The notes under the pieces were generated by a model that was not told the DNA's origin, ran no database searches, and saw only the letters and a list, made by a program, of their open reading frames with translations. Shown piece by piece: positions 24,726-35,983 of a stretch of DNA of 61,263 nt. Position numbers and translations under genes: made by a program. Each line of letters starts with the position of its first letter. Position 1 is the first letter of the stretch. The DNA comes from Priapulus caudatus (taxonomy: Eukaryota; Priapulida; Priapulimorpha; Priapulimorphida; Priapulidae): NCBI RefSeq assembly GCF_000485595.1, contig NW_014577937.1:2759-64021 (forward strand). The letters run 5' to 3'.

Positions 24726-25639
24726 GACAAGAGAGAAACCCAGATTTGTTCTCAACTCACACATTAACTTCTCGAGTCCAACTTTAGCGCATCTACACAA
24801 TAAATGACACCCTACCGACATTCTGCACTGCAGTAGGCACGAGAAGGACTAGCTGAAAATTTACTGCCACCGCACCACTTCGAGTCATTAATAATTAGCA
24901 AAATGTGAAATTTCCGATAACATCTTTTTCAGCGGGACAGAGAACAACCACTAATAAATTCTCCATAGCGTCCTATACTTAAAATTGAATTTCCAGCGAG
25001 CTGAAAAATAGTATTTTCGCCCCGCTTTTCGGCCGAGTGGCCAATATTAAAGCCTAGCCAGTAGCCAGTGTTACTTCAGCTGCTGCACCATATAGAGTTA
25101 TGAACATATGTTGTCCGCGCGTTTTAAAAAATATCGCGAAAATTACTAATCACACCAACATTTGCTGCCTAAAAACAGTCGCGCAGTCGAACTGGGCGGC
25201 TATACATTGGAAAGAATTTCGTTTTTGTTATATTACCAGTAACCATCCACCATCTCCATGTGCATGTCATTGAACACACACAATAGCCAGCCTAAATAAA
25301 TGCAACGACAAAACGTCGCATCAGCGTTTAGCTGCACGCAGCTGGCCAGGCCCTCCGCATTGCGTCGGCCGATTGACGCGGTCACATCCTCTAACCTAAA
25401 AGGGGAATGAACCGGTAGGTGATTTAATAGTGGTCACGTTCATATCCAACGCCCACGCGTACGGCTCGGCGGTCGACGCCCTGACCGCTCGACGAGTCGC
25501 CGCCACTTCGCAGTCGTCAGTTGTAAACGCGCGCTTGCCACAGTTCATTAGAACGGTTGATAGAGATCACGGCTGCGCAGGTGCAAGAGATGCCAGCGGT
25601 GTCAGTGGTGGTCACTTAGCTATAAGTTACAGACTGGCT
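24726..25639. other. No gene recognised
   Basis: No domain, tRNA or repeat structure seen. One modest open frame at 25,430-25,687 has no recognisable motif. Confidence 0.4.
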
Positions 25640-25717
25640 GGTCAGCACTCACTGGACTCAGCAGTAGCGGACCGTGCGCCAGCCTAGCTTACCACCTTTC
25701 TCTACTGCTCGCTCTCC

Positions 25718-25756
<39 letters not shown>

Positions 25757-26000
25757 CTCTCTCTCATATCCTCTATCTCTCTCTCGGTTGCTCTCTCTCT
25801 TCTTCTTCCCTCCCACCTCTCTCTCTCGGCTCGTCTCTCTCTCTCTCTCTCATCTCTCTCCTCTCTCTTTCTCTCTCTCTATCTCTCTCTTGCTTCCTCT
25901 CTATCTCTCTCCCTCCCACCTAAAGTCAGCAGTAATACTACAAGGACTGCAAGTCAACGGAGTTAACATCACGCAAGCCGCCCTTCATGCAAACATGCTC
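25640..26000 (+). repeat. (CT)n microsatellite block, copy 1 (partner 28,180-29,370)
   Basis: A GGCTGGTCAGCA lead-in, a CT-rich tract at 25,715-25,915, then CACCTAAAGTCAGC and CTACAAGGACTGC. The same lead-in and exit flank a much longer CT-rich tract at 28,310-29,270. Confidence 0.7.
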
Positions 26001-28179
26001 ATGTCTGATTGTATAACGCGACATTGTATAACAATCGTGCTGCCCCATGTGTTAGAATGTGTGGTAACAACTGATAAGAATCGTGATAACATTGTATAAG
26101 CAATGACGGGGGATAAAATTCGTATAACAATCAGGGTAACATTGTATTAAGAACCAGTACACACGCCTACACAAACTTCTAAGAGAGGCAAAACACCGAA
26201 CTCGAGGAAGGAGTTATGCAACCGTAAATCAACCATAATCATCTGGCTCCGCCCCACCCCGTCTCTAAATCCACTCAACATCCGGCATCCGAGCATCCCC
26301 AACATCCTTCCCTCTTCTCCCTGGCTCCTCTCGCTTGCCGCCGCCCAACAAGAAACAGCAGAACAAACAAACAACAACAACAAACCAATAACAACTACGA
26401 TTGCACGGACGATAGCGCACAATCCGCCCCTCCGTCAGACAGAACTCACAGATGATTGTAAATAACAACTCTTGCGGCGTCAGGCAATGGAAGCTAACAC
26501 GACTCTCTGTGGCATAAAAGCCGAGGCTTCCGCACGCACATGCGCAAAGACTCGACTGCACAGTCACAGAGTCAACGAATTGCCCGGTGTTGCCACCGAG
26601 AGCATTGGGTTTGGTCCAAGATCGTGCAGCGAGCTCCTTAAGTGTGGCGGAGCCCCAGATGGCCGTCCGCGCGCGCGCGCGCGACCTGCGCGTGTAATAC
26701 CACGCCGGCGCCGACCTGCACGCTTCTCAATGAGCGGTGGCAGTCCTTTCGTCATATAGTCTGCCGCTGCGACAGATGCCACGCACTGACCGCCATGCGC
26801 GCATGTGTATGTCGAGCATACGTGTGTACGTGCGCGGCCACCTGTGCATATGCTGCTCCTGGCGGCGCCCGCGTCTCTCCCGTACGCCGTGTTCGATGTG
26901 CCGGCTATGGGCGGTGTTACTGGGCGTGACGCGACGCGCTGGCTACCGTCTGCACGCCCACTCCGCCCGTCGTGTGACCGTGCGACGCGATGGCGTGCGC
27001 GTATCGCGGCCACGGCCGCAGGCTGCGGCGGTGTATCTGCGCCCACGCATGCGGGTGTCGCACCGGTCGGTGCGCCACGCATGCGTTGTACGGTGCACGC
27101 ACGCCGCTGTCAGGCTGCGACCCGCCATCGGCTGGTCCACGTGCACGCACGCGCCGGCCCGGGTTGTCGGTTGTACCTGCAGCGCGGCACCGAGGCTGGC
27201 CCCCGCGCCGGCCGCTGGCGTCACACGTGCGCATGGGGTGGTCCGGGGCGCGGGTGCGGTTGGTGAGCGTGGCGGCGGTTAGGTTGGTACGGGGTTCAGG
27301 GTTAGGGCTAGGGCGTTTAGGCGTGCAGCGGCTAGTATAGCTAGTATATACCCCCTACACCCGCGTATATACTGATATACGTACCCCAACCGCCGGCGTC
27401 ACATATATAGTATATTCTCACCCCCCGTTTAGGCCGGGGTCATATATATAGTACTAGGCCGTTAAGAACGCCACCCGGGGGCGGGTGATACTACGTCATA
27501 GTCATTACCGCGTCCAGCCCTAACCGCCGTACCCGTAATCCCTAACCCCGTACCGCGCCCTGAAGCCACACACCGCATTCACCACCGTACACGCGCTTCG
27601 CGGCTCTGTAGCGATTATATGGCCTACGATCAAGTATAGTAGTATATAGGCTCTAGGCGCGGGCTACTGATCTCAAGCTATCCTCTAGGCGCCTAGTACG
27701 GGATACTACGGTACTACGGTATAGCTATTACTGTACTCCCGTCCAGTACTATATGATGATACCCTTAGACCCGATACGTACTATACCCTTATATAGCGTA
27801 TACCGCCGTACACCGCCGCTCTTCAGTACCTATATCACTATATACCCCTAACCCCGCGCGCCCCGCGCTAGGCCTATAGTAGTATATATATAACATACCT
27901 ATATATATACCCCTAGACCCGCCGTACGCCGCTATACTGACTACGGTCGCGTATTATATACTCATCTCATCATACCCCGCTGAACCCTACTATCCAGCAC
28001 CGGCCGCCCCACGCGTACGTTTCGCGCGGCTCGGACGCTGAGCGCCTCAATGCGGAGCGTCAGCGCCACACTCGCAGCTCGTCACTCGCGCTAAAACGCG
28101 CGACTGCACAGCTTCATCGTAGAAGGTGCATTAGCCAGATCCACCGGAGTGCGAGGGTGCAGAGAAGATTGCAGGCGGG
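26001..28179. other. GC-rich, CpG-dense island and degenerate TA/GG-rich sequence; no gene
   Basis: 26,640-27,280 is strongly GC-rich with CGCG and TGCGC alternation. Overlapping open frames on both strands reflect composition, and I see no domain. 27,290-28,010 is an irregular mix of TATATAGTA-type and CCCCTAACC/GGGTTAGGG-like pieces, resembling decayed subtelomeric sequence or noisy consensus. Confidence 0.4.
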
Positions 28180-29370
28180 CTGGTCGGCAGTGGTTGCGTC
28201 GACTAGTATAACGGTTGACAGACGGCTGTCACACCTCACTGACTCATGCGTTAAGCGGACGGCTGGCGGCACGCCTACTTACGATTATGGATCCCGTCGT
28301 CCGGCACCCCGCCCCCGCTCTCTCTCTCTGCTCTCCTCCGCCCCTCCTCGCTCTCTCCTCTCCTCTCTCTCCTCGCCCCGGCTCTCTCTCTCTCGTCTCT
28401 CTGCCTCTTCTCTGCTCTCCTCGACTCTCTCTCGCCGCCAGGAGCGCTCGCGCTCCCGCCGGGCTACCTCGTCTCTCTCTCCCTTGCTCTCGTCTCGTCT
28501 TCTCTCTCTCTCTCTCCTCTCTCTCGTCTCGCCTCTCTCCTTTCGCTCTCGTCTCTCTCTCTGCTCTCTCTGCTCTCTCTCTCTCCCTCTCTCTTTCTTG
28601 TCCCTCGCAGCGCCTCGTCTCGTCTCTCTGCGGCTCTCCCCTCTCTCTCTCTCTATCTCTCTCGCTCGTCGCGGCTTCTCTCCTCTCTTCTCTCTACTCT
28701 CCTCTCTCTTCTCTCTCTCTTCTCCTCTCTCTCTCGTCTCCCTCCCACCCTTCTCTTTCTCGGGCCTCTCCCTTCTCTCTCTCCTCTCCTCTCGCTCTCT
28801 CTCTCCTGCTCCTCTCTCTTCGTATCTCCTATCTCTCTCTCTTGCTCGTCTCTCTCTCCTCTGCCCCTCCCACCCTCTCGTCTCTTCTGCCGCCGGGGGA
28901 CGGGGGCGCGGCGTCCCTCTCGCTCTCCCTCTCTCTCTCTCCGTCTCCTGCGCTCTCTCTCCGCTCTCTCCGCGTCGTATCTCTCCTATCTCCTATCTAC
29001 TCTCCTCTTGCTCTCTCCTCTCTCTCTTCCCTCCCACACTCTGTCGTCCTCGCGCGCTCTCCGTCTGCTCTCTCGCGTCTCTCTCCTCTCCGTCGTTTGA
29101 TCTCCTATCCGCTCTGCTCGTTCGCTCTCCTCTCTCGCTCTCGCCTCCCACCCTTTCTCTCCTCCGCTCCTCTCTTCTCTCTCTCTTCCGTTCTCTCTCG
29201 TCTCGGTCTCCTGCACTCTCTCTAGCTCTATCTCTCGTGCTCCCGCTCTCATCTCGCTCTCCGCGTCTCCACCTAAGTGTCAGCCGCTAATCACTACAAG
29301 GACTGCCCAGATCAACGGACCCGGTTAACATTCACGCCAAGATTCATCCCGCAAACGTTCATGTGCTGCA
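28180..29370 (+). repeat. Expanded (CT)n block, copy 2
   Basis: The CT-rich tract of about 960 bp has frequent single G, C or A interruptions. Flanks GGCTGGTCGGCAGT and CACTACAAGGACTGCC correspond to copy 1. The long serine/leucine-rich frames across it are dinucleotide artefacts. Confidence 0.75.
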
Positions 29371-30969
29371 GTGGCTGACGCAGCAGATTGGAACAGGCGC
29401 GACGCCGGTTGCCAAGCGGAGGGAGTCGGAAGCGACGCCGAGGGGGTCCTTGGCGCGGCGGCGCGCCCAGCCTCCGGCCCTATCGGGACCCGGGTGTGGG
29501 AGCGGTATACTCCCCTCGCAACGGGTAAGGCGCGAATTTGTTGAAAATTCGGTCTGCATGGCACACTCGCGGACTCTTTCTGCACCCCCACGATCAGCCC
29601 CACCACCGGGCCTCCCCGCCGCCCGGCGCGTGCGCGTCAGGTTGAGTTAGGGCTGCGCGGCCGCCGCGGCCGCTGCTCGCGCCTCTGGGCACGAGGCTTG
29701 GAGTATTCGAGCGATAGAGCGGCACGGCCAGCAATATCTGCCTAATCCCTGGATAAGGCCCGCCTCTCCCGTTGGCCTTCTTTAATCTTTTCCACTGTGT
29801 CCGGATCCGATCAACGTGCGGACGCACTGCGGGGCCCCTGGCATGTGGCCGCCGGGAAGGCCTCTGAGGTTACACACGACCATGTTGCTGTCGACCCGTT
29901 GCCTAGACCAGTGAAACATGCGCGCCACGGCTGTGACGGAAGCCAGCTGTTTTTCAGGAGGCGAATGGAAAGAGAGGTTAAGCTCGACCCAGAACCCGAC
30001 AGCGATGAATGCACATTTCTCAACGGGGGAGGGTGTTCCCCTTCCATCCAGTAGGAGCGGTCGCGCAGCCCGCGCGTCCTCCAGGGGTTCGCCGCGCGCG
30101 AATTCTTTTTCTGAACGACGAAGATATGGCAGTGCCGCTGCCACAAAGATGGCCATTTCACTCTCGCGCTATTATTAGCGGTCTATAGGAATTCGAGCCT
30201 CCGGTCACAGTCAGACCGATCCCATTAAGGGCCGCGCGTTGCTCTCTTAATTTTTCTGCTACTCTCGATCAAAGAGCCCGGGTCATGGCCTCCTTGGTCC
30301 CCCCTTAGCAGCGGCCTATGTCCTCATTCAAGCACTGACGGGGAATATGTGGAAGTTAGTTTGATTGTGTTGTTAGCGGATTACCATGCAATGTTGCATT
30401 ATTTCCGTCGATAACTGTTTCCAAGTTCCTCATATAAAAGTTAAAAGTTAAATTATTTTTTGAAAAAAGTAGCAGGCAGTACATACTCCACTCCACCTCC
30501 CGACGGAATAAAGCAGTCCGTCTTCGTACGGGGGAAATAACTCAGCGTTGCAGCTCTGTGTCCTGTAGGAAGCTGCACTGATAGCCGTAGGAATCATGCC
30601 GTGTCTCTTATAGAGATTACCCGGTTCAAGATTTACACTCAGTTTGAGGTGCGATACCGCGTGGAACAATAGGCGCGGCTTAGGAATAGGATCAGCACGT
30701 TTACGACACTTTTGGTCTGCCGTTTATCCAAAAATGTTTTCTGCTTTGCTCTGATGAAGAAACTAAAAACCCCTCATCTGAGAATAATGTTTCGATGTTC
30801 ACCAACTAAAACCACGCGCTCGCTCCTGGATGAAAGGGTAGCTGCCAGGAAATACGGCCGGCTCGTTATATAAACAAAAAAGGAAGAATTTACCCAATGA
30901 AAAGAACATTAGTGTGTTTTGCCGTCCGCGCCCCCGCCGCCCCGGTGCCCCCTGATATGAGAACAGCTT
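29371..30969. other. GC-rich island (29,371-30,160) then unremarkable sequence; no gene
   Basis: The island is much richer in G and C than its surroundings and carries several overlapping frames. I could not match it to rRNA, tRNA or a protein family by eye. 30,160-30,969 is ordinary AT-rich sequence without features. Confidence 0.35.
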
Positions 30970-31625
30970 TACTTAAATAGCGGTTGAATCGGATCCTTTG
31001 ACAGATAAAAACGAGCGTGGGATGCCAACAATGGCCGTCTATAAGTCTTCGAATGATATTCAAAGTTATTCACAAAGCATTTCATTTCTTGGCTTGCTCT
31101 CTGTTTCAATAAGACGGTTCACACACCATAGAAAGCTCCCTGCTAATCAAAGCCACGACCTCGCTGCCAAAACCACAAATCTGAACCAAAAGAAGACATT
31201 ATCTTCCTTTCTGCCTTTAGTCATGGTTTTTGTGGCGCTGCGCTGCCAGCCGCCGACAATTCTGCAAAATCCAAAGTCAAGGTCTTGCTGCGGCTCGATT
31301 CTTTAGGAATTTCGGGTTGAGCACATTATTGTCTTCACACCTCGCTGGTTCAACGAAAAGGAGAGATGAGGACCGTGAAGAGACATGCGCTGGCTGCGCG
31401 TCATTGTAGAACGACAGTTTAGACTTGACAATGCTCATTTTAGAGAATGTTCGTTTCAGCAGATGCAGAAAGTAACAGGAATTGTGGCCAGTCCTGATGA
31501 AGACGCGGAAAGGCAAGGGAAAAAAAAATTATTTGTTTTGTTTGCCAATCACAGCGGGGCGGGGGGGCATGGCCCCTTGTGCATTCCCCTTAGCTTACGC
31601 CACGTGCGCTCCTTGAATGTATATG
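30970..31625 (-). pseudogene. hAT transposase C-terminal fragment, minus strand
   Basis: On the minus strand the sequence parallels 34,984-35,560. It includes the hAT dimerisation-domain start RTFSKMSIVKSKL near 31,400-31,450 and ends at a GGCGTA...CTAAGGGG terminus near 31,605. Several indels break the frame. hAT transposases use this C-terminal domain to dimerise. This copy is inactive. Confidence 0.65.
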
Positions 31626-31639
31626 CGGAATGTTTCTTT

Positions 31640-32585
31640 TAGGGTTAAGCAGAACATTATTCGGAGTTAATCGTCTCTAATCAAACGTGTTTTAGCGAAA
31701 GTTTTCCTGACATTCTCGGAGAACGTTGGTTTACGCTATGTAGTATGGACATGCATCAACGCGTGCCGGCAGAATGAGATATTAACGGTGCGTTGCAACA
31801 CTACAGTATCCACGGCGCGCCTGCCGAGTACCATCATCACATCACACACACAAACAAGTACACAAGGAGGTATACACGGTATCCCTCATCTCCACTTAGG
31901 ACACAAATATAAAGCGACTCGAGCTCGTATATGATAGCATCTAAAACACCAGACGGTAAATGTGAGAGACTCTCATGGTGCTATAATATCTTTTGGCCTT
32001 TCAATAACACAACCTGAACTGAACTTGTTTCTGACACTGGCTCAAAAACCAGAACTACGCAGGTAAGAACCCGCGTATAACGAGACATACGATTTTTCCA
32101 GTTGAGCCTCAAATAGGCTTCTGTAGTATAAACATTGTGCGTTAGCTGAAAAAATTAGGCGCTCAACACACTTCTAAATGGTTCTTACATTGGTTTCTGA
32201 CTTTTAATATAGTAAAGCTCTATAACTGCATTCACAATCTGGCCCTCCGACTTAAACATTTTCTGCTAGCACGAGGACTGCAATCTTTGTCTCTGCTAAT
32301 TCAATACCATGCATGCGGCTACAGTGTAAGTTTTTCCAGTGGTTACCATACTTTATGATACAGTATGCTATCAAGGAAATAAAAACAACATGCCAAAAAA
32401 TGGTAGCGAGAAAAAACAAAAAGGAAAAAACAAAACATGCGAAAATTAGAGAACCACTTTAAAATCTTAGCCTTAAAACAAGGGTTCTTATGCTAAAGCC
32501 GGCGTCTAAATGGGAAATTTGGAAGTCCTACATGTTCTAAAAACCAATGTTCTTATACGCGGGTTTTTACTGTAGGGTAAGCATA
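31640..32585. other. No gene recognised
   Basis: AT-rich, frequently interrupted frames on both strands. No structural repeats seen. Confidence 0.45.
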
Positions 32586-32655
32586 GCCTAATTTTATTAA
32601 TTAATTAATTACAATTAATTAATTAATTAATTAGGCTGGCAGATTAATTAATAGC
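32586..32655. repeat. (TTAA)n microsatellite
   Basis: ATTAATTAATTA units in two blocks separated by a short spacer and self-complementary. Confidence 0.85.
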
Positions 32656-32847
32656 TAGCGTGAAACGCACATTAATATTTGTGGAAAAGCGCCATGCCGA
32701 AATGGACTACCGCATACCCGTTAGCCTCGAGACATTAAGATACGCCCTCACGCGTCCCCGTAGCCACTCGCGGAGATCGGCGCAGAGGATACATGTTGAT
32801 TACTGTGCTATAGTTTGCAACATTTCACAAAAACCGGCAATTTTAGT

Positions 32848-32872
32848 NNNNNNNNNNNNNNNNNNNNNNNNN
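32848..32872. other. Assembly gap (25 N)
   Basis: Run of 25 undetermined bases. The sequence to its right copies the compound microsatellite at 22,220-22,460. Confidence 0.99.
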
Positions 32873-32875
32873 GAA

Positions 32876-32895
32876 AGAAGTAGCGAAAGCGAAGC

Positions 32896-32970
<75 letters not shown>

Positions 32971-33043
32971 GCTGTGTTCATGTATTGTGTGTATTTTGTG
33001 TGTGTGTGTGTGGTGTGTGTGTGTGGTGTGTGTGTTGGTGTGT

Positions 33044-33085
<42 letters not shown>

Positions 33086-33199
33086 TTGTGTGTGTGTGTG
33101 TGTATGCGCGCGCGTGTGCGTGTGTGCGTGTGCGTGTGCATGTTGCGTGTGCGTGTGTGTGTGTGTGTTGTGTGTGTGTGTGTGCGCGTGCGTGCGTGC

Positions 33200-33236
<37 letters not shown>

Positions 33237-33265
33237 TCGTCGCGTGAGTGTGTGTGTGTGTGTGT

Positions 33266-33335
<70 letters not shown>

Positions 33336-33400
33336 TGTGTGTGTGTGTGTGCGTGTGCGCGTATGTCGGCGCGTGTGTGTGCACGCGTGTTTGTCTGGAT
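32876..33400. repeat. Compound (GA)n/(GT)n/(GTGC)n microsatellite
   Basis: GA block, GGCTGTGTTCATGTA junction, GT blocks, (TGCG)n at 33,185-33,240 and a near-pure (GT)n tract to 33,350. Confidence 0.9.
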
Positions 33401-33417
33401 TCAGATGACTGATGAAT

Positions 33418-33420
33418 GAG

Positions 33421-33508
<88 letters not shown>

Positions 33509-33594
33509 TGAATAGATAGATAGATATACATAGCTAGCTAGCTAGCTAGATAGTAGATAGATAGATAGGATAGATAGTATAGATAGATAGATAG

Positions 33595-33662
<68 letters not shown>

Positions 33663-33684
33663 AATAGATAGATAGATAGATAGA

Positions 33685-33724
<40 letters not shown>

Positions 33725-33730
33725 CTTGCT

Positions 33731-33774
<44 letters not shown>

Positions 33775-33775
33775 A
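33418..33775. repeat. (GATA)n array followed by (TA)n
   Basis: About 300 bp of GATA/TAGA tetranucleotides with a TAGCTAGC interruption at 33,530-33,548 and a pure (TA)n run at 33,735-33,764. It directly abuts the unit carrying the hammerhead-like motif and the palindrome. Confidence 0.95.
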
Positions 33776-33889
33776 ATATAGAGAATCCAATGGTTGTTTA
33801 TGAACTCGTGTGTCGAGAGTGCTCAATACTACCATGAGTAGAGGCAAATATAGATTTAATAAAGTTACTACGGACACGGTAGAAATTTT

Positions 33890-33964
33890 GACTCTGTTTA
33901 TTGCATACGGAACTGTTTCGTGTGGAGCGAAAGCTCCACACTCATCAGTTCCTAATACAGAGTG
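33890..33964 (-). ncRNA. Hammerhead-ribozyme-like motif (type I, minimal stem III)
   Basis: On the minus strand the conserved core CUGAUGA, a 9-bp stem II (GUGUGGAGC with UUUC loop) and GAAA follow each other exactly. An outer 7-bp stem ACUCUGU/ACAGAGU closes the structure as stem I with an internal loop. Stem III would be only A-U and C-G with loop AGUUCC, placing the cleavage triplet at GUA, between plus positions 33,906 and 33,905. Very short stem III is a known feature of hammerheads carried by Penelope-like elements and retrozymes. A competing fold pairs GGAACUG with CAGUUCC around the core, making a plain hairpin. No reverse transcriptase or GIY-YIG frame is adjacent. Confidence 0.5.
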
Positions 33965-34628
33965 ATCTATTTAGAACATCCGAGCAGTATAAAAACATCA
34001 TGCTTAATGTGATCTATTGTTCGTATTCATGCGTGCGCGTTCTAAGAAATACCATAGATACCAGATACTAATTAGCACGTCATTGTCGGTGACTGCTGCG
34101 CGTTGGCGGCTAAACTGAATTCATCGTAAGAGTTCACATAACGTTCCTTAATAAAAATTTATCTTTATGTCTACATTTACTAACAAGTTCGTTTCTCTAT
34201 TCAGTGTAGCGGTCTCAGGTTTGCACAATATTTAAAACTTCTCTGTTAAGGCATAGGTTGTACTTTCTGCGTAGTGTTCGAGTAGTGTGGCGCTTTGCTT
34301 CGAACACTACGAAGAAAATGCAACCTATGCTTAACAGAGAAGTTTTACATATTGTGCAAACCTGAGCCGCTACACTGAATAGAGAAACGAACTTGTTAGT
34401 AAATGTAGACATAAAGATAAATTTTTATTAAGGAACGTTATGTGAACTCTTACGATGAATTCAGTTTAGCGCCAACGCAGCAGTCACCGACACATGACGT
34501 GCTAATTAGTATCTGGTATCTATGGTATTTCTTTTAGAACGCGCACGCATGAATACGAACAATAGATCACATTATGCATGATGTTTTTATACTGCTCGGA
34601 TGTTCTAAATAGATCACTCTGTATTAGG
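33951..34628. repeat. 678-bp near-perfect palindrome
   Basis: The left arm (33,951-34,280) and right arm (34,301-34,628) are reverse complements with only a few substitutions and single-base indels. They face each other across a loop of about 20 bases (34,281-34,300). The left arm starts CCTAATACAGAGTG and the right ends CTCTGTATTAGG. The arms carry no recognisable coding sequence. The left arm adjoins and partly overlaps the hammerhead-like motif. Confidence 0.9.
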
Positions 34629-34983
34629 CCATAGATACTAACCAAGGGGATTGCTAACTCGCCGCATACAGGCGAAGTGACCGGTGGCGCGACCGAGGCT
34701 GATACGGCAGGTTAGTGAACTACAGTCGTAATGGCAGCATATAGCATATCGGATGTTTCGAAAGTAAACATTTGTTAAATATCACAAGATTTGCGACAGA
34801 AATAATAATATCAATTATTTCTGATATATAATTAATTGTATTTTGCATGACATTGCTTGTTTTATGCTAGTTCCTGACATAAATAATACATCTATATCTA
34901 AACGAAGTTAGTCATGCTTAGCAGCCTATATTGTATACAGTGTCAGTATACTAGTCTACTCTATACTCATAATCATATACATC
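34629..34983. other. No gene recognised
   Basis: AT-rich sequence between the palindrome and the hAT fragment, with no structure noted. Confidence 0.45.
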
Positions 34984-35560
34984 CACTGGCGTAGCTAAAG
35001 GGGGCACAAGGGGGCCATGGCCCCCTGTTGATTGGCAAACAAAACAAAAATTTTTTTCCTTGCCTCTCACGCGTCTTCACAGGACTGGCCACAATTCCTG
35101 TTACTTCTGCATCTGCTGAACGAACATTCTCTAAAATGAGCATTGTCAAGTCTAAACTTCGTTCTACAATGACCCAGCCACGATTCTCTGCTCTCATTCT
35201 CCTTTTCGTTGAACAGGAGTTAGTGAATGACATTAATGTCAACGAAATCCTCAAAATGTTCTGTGCAAATCGACGAGAAGACTTGACTTTGATTTTGAGA
35301 TTTCTGCAGCAGACAAAAACATGACTAAAAGAAAGGAGATAATTCTTCTTTGCTCAAATTTGTGTTTTGCAAGTTGGCTTTGATTGAATATTTATGTTCT
35401 GAACTCTTATTGACAGAAGAAAAGAAATGGAAATGCTTTGTGAATAACTTTGATATATTCGAACTTATAGACGGCCATTTTGGCATCCACCTCTCGGTTT
35501 TTATTTCAAATCCGATTTCAACACTATTTTAAGTAACGTTCTCTATCAGGGGAGGCAAAA
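34984..35560 (+). mobile_element. Internally deleted hAT transposon fragment
   Basis: It opens CACTGGCGTAGCTAAAGG followed by GGGGGCCATGGCCCCC, a terminus style frequent in hAT elements. About 100 bp later it enters the transposase C-terminus. The terminus lies upstream of the C-terminal coding part in the same orientation, so most of the transposase must be deleted. The right-hand terminus was not found. A second copy lies inverted at 30,970-31,625. Confidence 0.6.
35070..35324 (+). pseudogene. hAT transposase dimerisation domain
   Basis: The open frame reads TIPVTSASAERTFSKMSIVK, the strongly conserved start of the hAT C-terminal dimerisation domain, then LRSTMTQPRFSALILLFVEQ and a region ending at TGA (35,322). 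Closest in style to hAT transposases and the domesticated zinc-finger MYM-type proteins. N-terminal zinc-finger and RNase-H-fold catalytic parts are missing. Confidence 0.8.
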
Positions 35561-35730
35561 ACAATTCTTTCATGGTAAATTTCCTTTTATTTTAATAGAG
35601 CGGCTATTTTGGCAGCTACCTTTGTTTTTATTTGAAATCAAATTTCAATATGGTTTTTAGTTCTTCATCAGAGGAAAGCAAAAACATTTTTATAACGAAC
35701 AAAATGTTAAATCTCTTCGTGCCCATCCGA
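35472..35730. repeat. Two-copy tandem repeat, 129-bp period
   Basis: CGGCCATTTTGGCATCCACC at 35,472 and CGGCTATTTTGGCAGCTACC at 35,601 begin parallel segments (both continue with TTTTTATTT...AAATC and end near GCAAAAAC). Part of the first copy is also found in the inverted hAT fragment near 30,990. Confidence 0.65.
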
Positions 35731-35983
35731 GGACGGTTAACGTTTTCCGAACATTCCAAGAACATAACTCTCTCACCAAGTAAAACCAATAAATGCACAA
35801 CGATATGGGAATGTTCTTAGAATATTTTTGGCTAATGTAACAAAACTAGAACCTCCAGCGAATGTTACGAGAATGTTCCGTGTTTGCTGGGTATTTACAA
35901 TGGAGCCCAGCGCTCATCAATGTAGACTACCACAACAGAAAGTGAACAGGCGAAACAACAGCTATTGTTATGGGCAAAAGAAG

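Noticed and set aside
25430-25687. 85-codon frame upstream of the CT repeat
   Set aside because: No domain, no splice signals with neighbours, and it sits next to a duplicated low-quality block.
26564-27340. Several overlapping frames of 90-180 codons on both strands
   Set aside because: GC-rich composition makes stop codons rare; no motif, splice structure or preferred frame is seen.
28157-29290. 377-codon serine/leucine-rich frame
   Set aside because: It spans an indel-rich (CT)n expansion. Two frames are open together and no domain is present.
29371-30160. Ribosomal RNA gene or spacer
   Set aside because: The composition suggested rDNA, but I could not align any conserved rRNA block by eye on either strand.
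32800-33531. 243-codon minus-strand frame across an N gap
   Set aside because: It runs through Ns and (GATA)n/(GT)n repeats.
33418-33775. CRISPR-like regular array
   Set aside because: The repeat is a 4-bp GATA microsatellite without spacers.
35700-35895. MITE ending in TGTTTGCTGGG
   Set aside because: Only one end resembles a known repeat terminus; the matching inverted end was not found.
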